Source of the DNA: an uncultured Eubacteriales bacterium
Lineage (GTDB): Bacteria; Bacillota; Clostridia; Oscillospirales; Oscillospiraceae
Assembly: GCA_934572535.1 (NCBI GenBank)
Contig: CAKTLJ010000019.1
Span: 1-31,914 of the forward strand
Length of the DNA: 31,914 nucleotides
Reading direction: 5' to 3'
Positions 1 through 6,658 of this stretch are shown in pieces (within the stretch, counting starts at the first letter, position 1; each line of letters opens with the position of its first letter). A program made the translations under genes and the position numbers. The notes below the pieces were generated by a model. That model made no database searches. It saw only the letters and a list, made by a program, of their open reading frames with translations, and was not told the origin of the DNA.

Positions 1-42
1 GTTTCAGCGCGCTTGCGGGCCGTCGTTCGCGACAGCTTGGTT

Positions 43-71
43 ATATTATCACTCCCAGCCCAGAATGTCAA
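43..71 (-). promoter_or_regulatory. Sigma-A promoter reading out of the window to the left
   Basis: On the minus strand a perfect TTGACA box (71-66) is followed after 17 bp by TAATAT (48-43). It begins just past the gerAB-type stop codon and points at whatever lies left of position 1. The transcript start would fall near position 36. The target gene is not in the window. Confidence 0.72.
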
Positions 72-89
72 CCCCTTTTTCAGATTTTT

Positions 90-1124
90 TCAAAGTTTCC
101 TCCTTTTTGCGGACCGGGCCGAAAGCAGGGTCATCGCCACCCCGGCAACCAGGCTCCCCCACAGGAGGCCCGTTTCGGCCAACAGGTGGGTCCAAGCGGC
201 CGTCGGCAGGCTCAGCAGGAAGACCAGGGCGGTCAGCCACCAGGTCTCATGCCCGCCCGCCTTTCCTCTCACGCGGACGACCAAGCGCTCCATGGCCAAG
301 AGCAGGAAGCCCAACAGCGCCACATCCCCCAGGACCCACAGGGCGGACACCAGCTCCTCCAGCCGCTGGAAGGCCCCCTCAAAGCCCAGGCCGGAAACCA
401 TTTGAAAGAAGGGCCGCTGGAGCCTCCCCGCCAGCGCCGCGCCGAAGCGGCCCAGGACCAGAACCAGGACCGCCGACAGCAGCAGGGAGAGTCCGCCAAG
501 CCGGAGCAGGACTTGCCGCCCTGGGCTTGTCTCCGCCCGCACCTCTCCTATCATAAAGAGGGCGAAGCACCCAACGGCCAGCACACCGGCGCTCGTCAGC
601 GCGCCCGCCGGGGTCTGGGCCAGCGCGCCAGGCTCCCACAGGAGGACCTGCTTCCACTCCAGCCGGAAGACCCCGAAGAGGCACAGGAAGAGGAAGCCGC
701 CGCCCACCGCCAGGGCGAAGATCTCGCAGGCCCGGGCGAAGGCGGGCAGGCCCCCGGCCACCATCCACCCGGCCAGCAGCAAGACCGCCGCCGTCAGCAG
801 GACGGGCGTGGCCCGCAGAGATCCCGCCAATCGGCTGCCCACGCGAACGGCCTGGGCGGTGGTCAGAAGCAGCCCCCAGACCAGGAAGGCCCCCGCCCAC
901 ACCCGGGCCGCGCGGGGACCGAACCCATCCAGGGGATCGCGCATCCCCCGGCGGCTCACAAGCCGCGCCAGCGGGATGAGCACCGCCCCGGCCGCCAGCG
1001 GACACAGCCAGGCCGCCGCCCCCGCCGGGGCCAGCAGCTCGACGAGCCACTCGCTCCCCAGGGGGAAGAGCGCCAAAAAGAGCACGGTCAGCAGCTGGCT
1101 GAGAGAAATGGTCCGGTCGGTCAT
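90..1124 (-). CDS. Spore germination permease, GerAB family
   Basis: This is the B subunit of a GerA-type nutrient germinant receptor, an integral protein of the spore inner membrane in the amino acid/polyamine transporter superfamily that is thought to bind the germinant. The 344-residue product is strongly hydrophobic, with about ten predicted membrane segments, and is slightly shorter than the usual 360 or so. It starts at ATG 1124, six bases after AGGAGG. It is the last gene of the operon, 70 bp after the lipoprotein subunit, with a stem-loop (1156-1180) between them. The family is recognised from its hydrophobic profile and its place next to unmistakable GerAA and GerAC genes, as it has no short diagnostic motif. 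The germinant cannot be predicted. Confidence 0.88.
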   Translation of the reverse strand: MTDRTISLSQLLTVLFLALFPLGSEWLVELLAPAGAAAWLCPLAAGAVLIPLARLVSRRGMRDPLDGFGPRAARVWAGAFLVWGLLLTTAQAVRVGSRLAGSLRATPVLLTAAVLLLAGWMVAGGLPAFARACEIFALAVGGGFLFLCLFGVFRLEWKQVLLWEPGALAQTPAGALTSAGVLAVGCFALFMIGEVRAETSPGRQVLLRLGGLSLLLSAVLVLVLGRFGAALAGRLQRPFFQMVSGLGFEGAFQRLEELVSALWVLGDVALLGFLLLAMERLVVRVRGKAGGHETWWLTALVFLLSLPTAAWTHLLAETGLLWGSLVAGVAMTLLSARSAKRRKL

Positions 1125-1155
1125 GGAGATCCTCCTATTACAACAATCTTGGTTG

Positions 1156-1180
1156 GAAGCCCCGCTTCCGGCTGGGCTTC
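1156..1180 (-). promoter_or_regulatory. Stem-loop between the C and B subunit genes
   Basis: The arms GAAGCCC and GGGCTTC (1156-1162 and 1174-1180) pair perfectly around an 11-base loop in the 70-bp gap between the receptor C and B genes. No T-run follows, so it is not a good terminator. It may act as a processing or stability element that sets the relative amount of the B subunit; this is inference. Confidence 0.4.
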
Positions 1181-1194
1181 TTACCTTCTTTTCG

Positions 1195-2214
1195 TTACGG
1201 CTCCTCCAGGGCGATCTGCACGGTGATCTCCGGGGTCAGGAAAGGAAAGGCTCCCTCCCACCGCGCCGCGATCCTCCGCCAGGCCAGGACGCTGCGAAGT
1301 CCGGCCCCGCCCTTCAGATCCGCCCCGTCGGCGGCGGCCTTCTGCATGGTCCGCAAGGCCGCCGCCATGGCGCGGGCGGTCTTCGCCTCCAAATAGGCCG
1401 CCTCTCCCCGGCCGCTGGCCCAGCCGCCGGTCACCACCCCCTCCAGGTCGCAGCAGACAGCCAGACCGGTGAGGGCATCGCCACGCCAGAGGGCCTCCAC
1501 CTGGCGGCCGGTGCTCTGGAGGGAGATGGCCCGGTCGCCCACGGAGTCCGTCCAGTGGATGCGGTCTCCCTTGAGCAGGGCCGCCCCCAGGGCGGCCTCC
1601 CCGGTGAGCCAGGCCGCAAACGCCCCCTCCTTATATAGGGCATATCCCCCGAAGCTGATCCCTGTCTCGCTCACGTCCAGGGCGGGGATCAGGAGCGGGG
1701 TCCCCGCCGCCAGCGCCGAGGCGGCCTCCCGGAGGGTCAGGGGCACAAAGCCCTGCCGGTCCTTCCCGGCGGCCCGCAGCACAGCCATCCGCTGGGCGGG
1801 GTCCTGCGTCTCGGAGAAGACCTGGGCCAGCGCCGGGGTGCGCGCCACCCAGAGCTGGCTCTCGGTGCTCTGCTGAGGGTCTCGGAAGGCGTAGCTCAAC
1901 ACCGCTTCCAGAGACCCGGCGGCACTTTGGGCCAGCAGGATATGCTCCACGTGGGCGCAGCTCACCATGGCGTTCCCGCTGGCGGACAGCGCTTCCACGG
2001 CGGCGGCCAGGGACTTCCCACGCCCCTGGTACAGGGCGGGCGGCTGGTCCTCCCGACTCTCCGCCCCGGCGTAGACCCGCAGGCCCTGGCCCGCCGGTTC
2101 CACCCCCAGCACACCGATGACAGCCGTGCTGCCCGCCTCCCGGCTCTGGGGCGTTCTGCCGCAGCCGGAGAGGAGAACGGACAGGAGCAGCAGCAAAATG
2201 ACGCCCTTCCTCAT
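1195..2214 (-). CDS. Spore germination lipoprotein, GerAC family
   Basis: This is the C subunit of the germinant receptor, an outer-face lipoprotein of the spore inner membrane needed for receptor function. The 339-residue product begins with a lipoprotein signal: basic residues, a leucine-rich core, then a lipobox ending L-S-G-C with the lipidated Cys at residue 18. The ATG at 2214 was chosen because it has AGGAGG eight bases upstream and overlaps the stop of the preceding A-subunit gene by four bases (ATGA), implying translational coupling. The frame is open a further 54 codons upstream, but that extension lies inside the A gene and would bury the signal peptide. The order A-C-B is found in clostridial receptors, unlike the A-B-C order of Bacillus gerA. 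Confidence 0.9.
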   Translation of the reverse strand: MRKGVILLLLLSVLLSGCGRTPQSREAGSTAVIGVLGVEPAGQGLRVYAGAESREDQPPALYQGRGKSLAAAVEALSASGNAMVSCAHVEHILLAQSAAGSLEAVLSYAFRDPQQSTESQLWVARTPALAQVFSETQDPAQRMAVLRAAGKDRQGFVPLTLREAASALAAGTPLLIPALDVSETGISFGGYALYKEGAFAAWLTGEAALGAALLKGDRIHWTDSVGDRAISLQSTGRQVEALWRGDALTGLAVCCDLEGVVTGGWASGRGEAAYLEAKTARAMAAALRTMQKAAADGADLKGGAGLRSVLAWRRIAARWEGAFPFLTPEITVQIALEEP

Positions 2215-3725
2215 CCCTGCCGCCTCCTGTTCCGGGGGTGGAGGGCTTGCTCCCGGAACTTCACCCAGGGCAGGGGCCAGCGGATGACCCCGTGGCCCAT
2301 GGCCCGCTCCCCGCCAGCCGCCGCGAAGGGCGTCAAGTAGGGAACGCCAAAGCTCTCCAGCCGGGCCAGGTGACACACCAGCAGTGCGGCAGCGGCCGTC
2401 ACCGCGAAGAGTCCCCCCAGGCTGGCGGCGATGGCCAGGCCAAAGCGCCAGATGCGCAGGGCGCTGGAAAACTCCTGGCTGGGCACGGTGTACCCGGCGA
2501 TGCCCGCCACGGCCACCACGATGAGGACCACCGGGGAGACGATCTTGGCCTCCACAGCGGCGGTCCCTACCACCAAGCCGCCCAGGATGGACACCGTCTG
2601 GCCGATGGGCCCCGGCAGGCGCAGCCCGGCCTCCTGGACGATCTCAAAGGCCAGCAGCAGGATCAGCACCTCGAAGACCGTGGAGAAGGGGACGTCCACC
2701 TTGGCCTCGGCGATGGACCAGGCCAGCCGGGCAGGGATCATCTCCGGATGAAAGTTCACCGCCGCGACGTAGCCCGCCGGAAGAAAGAGGGAGAGCAGCA
2801 TACACACGTACCGCAGGACCGACAGGCAGGAGGCCGCCATCCAGTTCTGGGCACGGTCCTGGCCAGTCTTGAAGAACTGACCCACAGTCCCCGGCATGAG
2901 ATAGCCCAGGGGGATGCCGTCCACGATGACCCCCACCCGGCCCTCCACCAGACCGGCGCAGAAGCGGTCGGGCCGCTGGGTGTAGGCCACCAGGGGGAAG
3001 GCCGTCTTCACCTCGTCTACGATCAGCTCCTCCAGGCAGGCGGTCTGGAGCAGCTCGTCGGTGTCGATGGCCTCCAGCCGCTCGCGCACCCGGGCTACCA
3101 GGTCAGGGTCGGTGAGCCCCTCTATATATAGGATGTCAATGGGTGTCACCGTCTGGCGGCCGGCGACGACCTCCGCGATCTTCAGCTCCGGCGCCCGCAG
3201 GCGGCGGCGGACCAGGGAGGTGTTGGTCCGCAGGGACTCCACGAAGGAATCCATGGCCCCCTTGATGGAGGGCTCGTTCTTCGGGTCGCTGACCGAGCGC
3301 TTCTCCTCGGTGGCCACAGAATAGGCGAGCATCTTCCCCCCGCCGGGAAAGTCGAAGAGCACGCTGCCCTCCACCAGGGCGAAGGCCGCCGCGTCCGGCG
3401 TCTCGCAGACCGTTCCCGCGGCGTAGACAATCCCCTCGGTCATCATGCGGGCGGCGGCCTCCGGCGTGGCCTCCCGAAGCCGGGGGTTGGTGGCCAGGGG
3501 CCGCAGGACATAGTCGTAGAACCGCTCACTTCGGACCTGGCCGAGGAGGAAAAAGACCGACACGCGCTTGGCCGGGTCCCCTCCGATGAGGACCTGCCGC
3601 TCCTCAAAGTCCGCGCAGTCCCGGAAGAGGAAGCGGATTCGGTCGGCGGTCAGGTCTCCGTCAAAGCGAGGCTCCCGGCGAGGATGGGGCGGGCTCTTGC
3701 TGTTCTTGGGTCCGATCCAGTCCAT
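2211..3725 (-). CDS. Spore germination protein, GerAA family (receptor A subunit)
   Basis: This is the A subunit of the germinant receptor. The 504-residue protein has a hydrophilic N-terminal domain (about 1-290) and a C-terminal membrane domain with several helices. The family core is clear: a VIVDGIP turn before the first helix, then E-I-V-Q-E-A-G-x-R-L-P-G-P-I-G followed by S-I-L-G-G-L-V-V-G-x-A-A-V-E-A. The start at ATG 3725 follows a GGAGGG site; the open frame reaches 4025 but the extra 100 residues are basic, out of character and cover the promoter. It is the first gene of the operon and lies behind a sigma-G-type promoter at 3764-3793, which fits expression in the forespore. Confidence 0.95.
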   Translation of the reverse strand: MDWIGPKNSKSPPHPRREPRFDGDLTADRIRFLFRDCADFEERQVLIGGDPAKRVSVFFLLGQVRSERFYDYVLRPLATNPRLREATPEAAARMMTEGIVYAAGTVCETPDAAAFALVEGSVLFDFPGGGKMLAYSVATEEKRSVSDPKNEPSIKGAMDSFVESLRTNTSLVRRRLRAPELKIAEVVAGRQTVTPIDILYIEGLTDPDLVARVRERLEAIDTDELLQTACLEELIVDEVKTAFPLVAYTQRPDRFCAGLVEGRVGVIVDGIPLGYLMPGTVGQFFKTGQDRAQNWMAASCLSVLRYVCMLLSLFLPAGYVAAVNFHPEMIPARLAWSIAEAKVDVPFSTVFEVLILLLAFEIVQEAGLRLPGPIGQTVSILGGLVVGTAAVEAKIVSPVVLIVVAVAGIAGYTVPSQEFSSALRIWRFGLAIAASLGGLFAVTAAAALLVCHLARLESFGVPYLTPFAAAGGERAMGHGVIRWPLPWVKFREQALHPRNRRRQG

Positions 3726-3763
3726 AAACGCCCTCCTTCCCTTTGCTTTTGCTTGATGTTGGA

Positions 3764-3793
3764 TAGTATGGACCACCCGGACGGCGCTTATGC
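3764..3793 (-). promoter_or_regulatory. Forespore sigma-G-type promoter of the germination operon
   Basis: Read on the minus strand, GCATA (3793-3789) is followed after 18 bp by CATACTA (3770-3764). Both boxes match the known sigma-G consensus (GHATR, 17-18 bp, CATWHTA) at every position. The -10 box ends 38 bp before the GerAA-type start codon. Sigma-F recognises overlapping sequences and cannot be excluded. Confidence 0.8.
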
Positions 3794-3854
3794 GCGGGAG
3801 GCCCCCTCCCTTGCCTCCTGGGGCAAAAAAGGAAGCAGTGCCTCCACCCGCCAT

Positions 3855-3883
3855 TTGACCTGCTCTCACTAATATGGTATACT
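3855..3883 (+). promoter_or_regulatory. Sigma-A promoter of the SLH protein gene
   Basis: TTGACC (3855-3860) and TATACT (3878-3883) are separated by exactly 17 bp, 60 bp before the start codon at 3943. It is divergent from the sigma-G promoter of the germination operon, so vegetative and forespore transcription leave this 217-bp gap in opposite directions. Confidence 0.8.
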
Positions 3884-3942
3884 TATGGCGTGTATTCGAC
3901 AAATTTGGCCCCTTTCCGGGCCTGGTATAAGAAAGGACCCCT

Positions 3943-4959
3943 ATGAAACGAATCCTACCTCTTTTTCTGGCCCTGGCCTTGGCCGTGGGCCTCTCCGTCC
4001 CGACGCTGGCCGTCTCCCTGGACAAGGCCCAGTCCTCGGCGGAGCTGCTCTACAACCTGAACCTCTTCCACGGCGTGGGCGTCAAGGCCGACGGCTCCGT
4101 GGACTTCGACCTGAACCGCGCCCCCACCCGGGCCGAGGCCGTGACCATGCTGGTCCGCCTGCTGGGGGCCGAGGACGAGGCCACCGCCCGGACCTGGTCC
4201 ACCCCCTTCACCGACCTTCCCGACTGGGTCAAGCCCTACGCGGGCTACGCCTACAACAAGGGCCTGACCAAGGGCGTCGGCGGGAACCTCTTCGGCTCCA
4301 ACAACGCGGTCACCGCCGCGGAGTATCTGACCTTCCTCCTCCGCGCCCTGGGCTACAAGGACGGCACGGACTTCACCTGGAGCTCCCCCTGGACCCTGAC
4401 GGACAAGCTGGGCGTCACCTCCGGGGAGTACGGCAGCCAGAGCCGCTTCCTCCGCGCGGACACCGTCGTGGTCTCCGAAAACGCCCTCTTCGCCGAGAAG
4501 AAGGGGGCCGGTCAGACCCTGCTGGAGGCCCTGGCCGCCGAGGGGGCCATCAAGGACAGCTCGGTGGTCATCTGGGACTACGGCACCATGGTCTTTGAGA
4601 AGGACTTCGCCTCCTTCCTCTTCTACCCCGTGAAGGGCAGCCCCGCCTCCTTCCGGTCCTTCAAGCTGGACCGGGTCACCGTCAACGGTCTGGGGTGCAA
4701 GACCCTCCAGGTGACCAACCCCAAGGACGTGGCCGCCTATCTGGCCTCCATCGGCCATGAGTCCGGGGGCTTCGGCTACGTGGAGGTGACCTATGACCAG
4801 GCCGCCGCCCTGGCCGCCGCCGACCAGACCTACACGGACGCCAGCGGCAAAACCTATCCCCTGCTGGGCTTCACCTTCGCCTACACCGCCGTGCAGGAGG
4901 ACGGGGCCAAGGTCACCGGGACCTTCACCGACTACTACTACATCGACAACCGCGACTGA
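3943..4959 (+). CDS. Secreted S-layer-homology (SLH) domain protein
   Basis: This 338-residue secreted protein is probably anchored to cell-wall polymers. It starts at ATG 3943 with AAAGGA upstream and has a classic signal peptide (MKR, a Leu/Ala core, cleavage near T-L-A-V, residue 23). Two SLH-like repeats follow: about 35-85, with the R-A-P-T-R-A-E-A-V-T-M-L core, and about 90-140, with F-T-D-L-P-D-W then G-V-G-G-N-L-F-G. A third, degenerate repeat may lie at 150-200. The C-terminal 120 residues match no family I know and end in an acidic, tyrosine-rich tail. It is a single-gene unit with its own promoter and a strong terminator at 4968. Wall attachment is known for the SLH family; the role of the C-terminal part is unknown. 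Confidence 0.85.
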   Translation: MKRILPLFLALALAVGLSVPTLAVSLDKAQSSAELLYNLNLFHGVGVKADGSVDFDLNRAPTRAEAVTMLVRLLGAEDEATARTWSTPFTDLPDWVKPYAGYAYNKGLTKGVGGNLFGSNNAVTAAEYLTFLLRALGYKDGTDFTWSSPWTLTDKLGVTSGEYGSQSRFLRADTVVVSENALFAEKKGAGQTLLEALAAEGAIKDSSVVIWDYGTMVFEKDFASFLFYPVKGSPASFRSFKLDRVTVNGLGCKTLQVTNPKDVAAYLASIGHESGGFGYVEVTYDQAAALAAADQTYTDASGKTYPLLGFTFAYTAVQEDGAKVTGTFTDYYYIDNRD

Positions 4960-4967
4960 CCGCTCCG

Positions 4968-5002
4968 ATCGTCCGCAGACAAGCGTTTGCGGACGATTTT
5001 TT
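4968..5002 (+). terminator. Intrinsic terminator after the SLH gene
   Basis: Perfect 10-bp arms ATCGTCCGCA (4968-4977) and TGCGGACGAT (4988-4997) with a 10-base loop, followed by a T-run to 5002. Confidence 0.92.
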
Positions 5003-5009
5003 GCAAACA

Positions 5010-5038
5010 TGAAACATTTTCCCGCTCTCGATCGTATT
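5010..5038 (+). promoter_or_regulatory. ECF-type (SigW-like) promoter ahead of the sigma factor gene
   Basis: TGAAAC (5010-5015) and CGTATT (5033-5038) are 17 bp apart, directly after the preceding terminator and 43 bp before the sigma factor start at 5081. The GAAAC and CGT boxes are typical of ECF sigma factors of the SigW group, which usually transcribe their own operon. Self-recognition is inferred. Confidence 0.65.
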
Positions 5039-5080
5039 CTTGGTGAACGCGCGTATTTCAGAAGCAAAGGATGTGATCCC

Positions 5081-5569
5081 ATGACCCCCACCCTCAGCCG
5101 CCAGGAGGCCGAACGACTGGTGAACACCTACTCGGACATGATCCTCCGCCTGAGCTACACCTATTTGAAGGAGACGGAGGACGCCAAGGACATCTGCCAG
5201 ACGGTCTTTCTCAAGCTTCTGGAAAAGCCCAAAGCCTTCGACTCGCTTGCCCACGAAAAGGCCTGGATCATCCGCTCGACCATCAACGCCTGCAAGGATG
5301 TGCTGAAAAGCCCCTGGCGGAAGCGCGCGGTCTCTCTGGCCGCCGCCAGCCACGTCCCCGCCCCGGCGGTCGAGGAGGGCAGTCTGCTGGCCGCGCTGGA
5401 CCTGCTGCCGCCCAAGTACCGGGTCGTCATCTATCTCTACTACTACGAGGGCTACGCCGCCAAGGAGATCGCGGATATTCTGGGGCGGCCCACTGCCACC
5501 ATCAACACCCAGCTCAGTCGGGGCCGCGCCCAACTGCGCACGGCATTGGAAAGCGAGGGATATGTATGA
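5081..5569 (+). CDS. ECF-family RNA polymerase sigma factor
   Basis: This alternative sigma factor of 162 residues is the typical ECF size. Region 2 (about 12-75) contains the D-A-K-D-I-C-Q-T-V-F-L-K-L core and the aromatic W-I-I-R-S-T-I-N-A-C-K-D helix that contacts the -10 element. Region 4 (about 105-155) carries L-P-P-K-Y-R-V-V-I-Y-L-Y-Y-Y-E-G-Y and a helix-turn-helix ending T-I-N-T-Q-L-S-R-G-R. The start at 5081 is preceded by AAAGGA; the open frame begins at 4793, but the upstream part runs through the SLH gene in another frame and across a terminator. The gene overlaps the next by four bases (ATGA). Its partner is a membrane protein, so the signal is probably an envelope stress. Confidence 0.93.
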   Translation: MTPTLSRQEAERLVNTYSDMILRLSYTYLKETEDAKDICQTVFLKLLEKPKAFDSLAHEKAWIIRSTINACKDVLKSPWRKRAVSLAAASHVPAPAVEEGSLLAALDLLPPKYRVVIYLYYYEGYAAKEIADILGRPTATINTQLSRGRAQLRTALESEGYV

Positions 5570-6600
5570 AACCTTACCGCGAGACCCTGCGCGAACTCTC
5601 CTTTTCCCCGGAAGAGAAGCGCGCCATGGCAGAGGACCTGCTGGCCGCCGCGCGGCCGAAAGCGAAGCGCTTTCCCCGCCGGAGCTTGGTGCTCGCCATT
5701 GCCGCCCTGCTGGCGCTCACCGTCACAGCAGGGGCCGTCGGAGACCTGCCCTCTGCCGCAAAATTCTTTGCAGGGACCTTCGGTGATAAGCCAACGCAAA
5801 CAGAGGTCATGGGGATCATGGGTCGCACACTGGGCGTAAGCGACTCCGACAACGGGGTAACGATCACTGCCGAGGCTGTAATCAGAGACGCTCATAGCGT
5901 GGCGCTTCTCTGCACCATAAGCCGGGACAACGGGAAGCCCCTCATCGGTTCCCAAAAACCTGTGCGGCAAACAGAGGACGGCCCGATCCTGGGGTTTGAG
6001 AACGGCCCGGATGTGATAAACGGCTATTCCGGAGGCTGCCTCTTCATTGACTCCCATTTCCTGGATCCATCGACCACCGCTTCCTCCCTTCAATTCGTGG
6101 AGATCATCGCCACCGACAACAGCAGCTACCGCAACGCCGAAAAGATTCGGATCAAATGGAACAACCTGTGCGCGCTATCTGCCGTCGATGATTCCTACCT
6201 TCCCATCGCCCAGGGGACCTGGCACTTGACCTTCCCGCTGGACGTGGAAGACAGCACGGTGGACTTGCTCACCGGAGACCCCTGGATCCCCGCCCAGGAG
6301 ACCTTCCCCTTTGAGGGAGCCGCCGTGGGTCCCACCCAGCTCTCCATCTCTCCCCTGTCCATCCACATTGGGTTCACCATTGCTCCCACATACCAAGGCG
6401 TAGTGCAGGCGATCCCCTTCTTCCTCACCTTCACCGATGGGTCCACCCTGGACCTGTGGGACTCCATGAACTACATCGGGGACCAGGGAGGCTGTGCCAT
6501 GGTCTACCTCTGTACCAAGGTCTTTGATGAGATCTACCCCCTGGACACCATAGAAAGCGTCACCTTCGGGGAGATGGTCTTCCCGGTGAACGCCCCATAA
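5566..6600 (+). CDS. Anti-sigma-factor-like membrane protein with DUF4179
   Basis: The 344-residue protein is coupled to the sigma factor by an ATGA overlap. A short charged cytoplasmic segment (1-39) precedes one membrane span (about 40-58) and a large extracytoplasmic part that begins with a DUF4179-like domain (about 60-160: the F-F-A-G-T-F-G-D-K-P-T start, then G-V-T-I-T-A-E-A-V-I-R-D) and continues as a beta-rich domain. DUF4179 proteins are usually encoded directly after ECF sigma factors in Firmicutes and are taken to be their anti-sigma factors. No zinc-binding H-x3-C-x2-C anti-sigma motif is present, so binding would have to go through the short N-terminal segment. The role is inferred from gene order and topology. 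Confidence 0.85.
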   Translation: MKPYRETLRELSFSPEEKRAMAEDLLAAARPKAKRFPRRSLVLAIAALLALTVTAGAVGDLPSAAKFFAGTFGDKPTQTEVMGIMGRTLGVSDSDNGVTITAEAVIRDAHSVALLCTISRDNGKPLIGSQKPVRQTEDGPILGFENGPDVINGYSGGCLFIDSHFLDPSTTASSLQFVEIIATDNSSYRNAEKIRIKWNNLCALSAVDDSYLPIAQGTWHLTFPLDVEDSTVDLLTGDPWIPAQETFPFEGAAVGPTQLSISPLSIHIGFTIAPTYQGVVQAIPFFLTFTDGSTLDLWDSMNYIGDQGGCAMVYLCTKVFDEIYPLDTIESVTFGEMVFPVNAP

Positions 6601-6647
6601 CCCAACAAGCCCGCGAACGGCCATCGTTCGCGGGCTTGCTGGGTTTC
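6601..6647. terminator. Bidirectional terminator between the anti-sigma and Ca2+ ATPase genes
   Basis: Nineteen-base arms (6601-6619 and 6625-6643, one mismatch) enclose a five-base loop. TTT follows on the plus strand. The hairpin begins right after the plus-strand stop codon and also lies 12 bp past the minus-strand ATPase stop, so it can serve both convergent genes. Confidence 0.88.
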
Positions 6648-6658
6648 ATATCAAGTAT

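Noticed and set aside
2215..2376. The upstream extension of the GerAC-type frame
   Set aside because: It lies within the GerAA-type gene and would place 54 Pro/Gly/Arg-rich residues before a perfect lipoprotein signal; the ATG at 2214 has AGGAGG and an ATGA overlap.
3955..5127. A 390-codon open frame on the minus strand opposite the SLH and sigma genes
   Set aside because: Antisense to a signal-peptide-bearing SLH gene, crosses a terminator; Gly/Val/Gln-rich without motifs.
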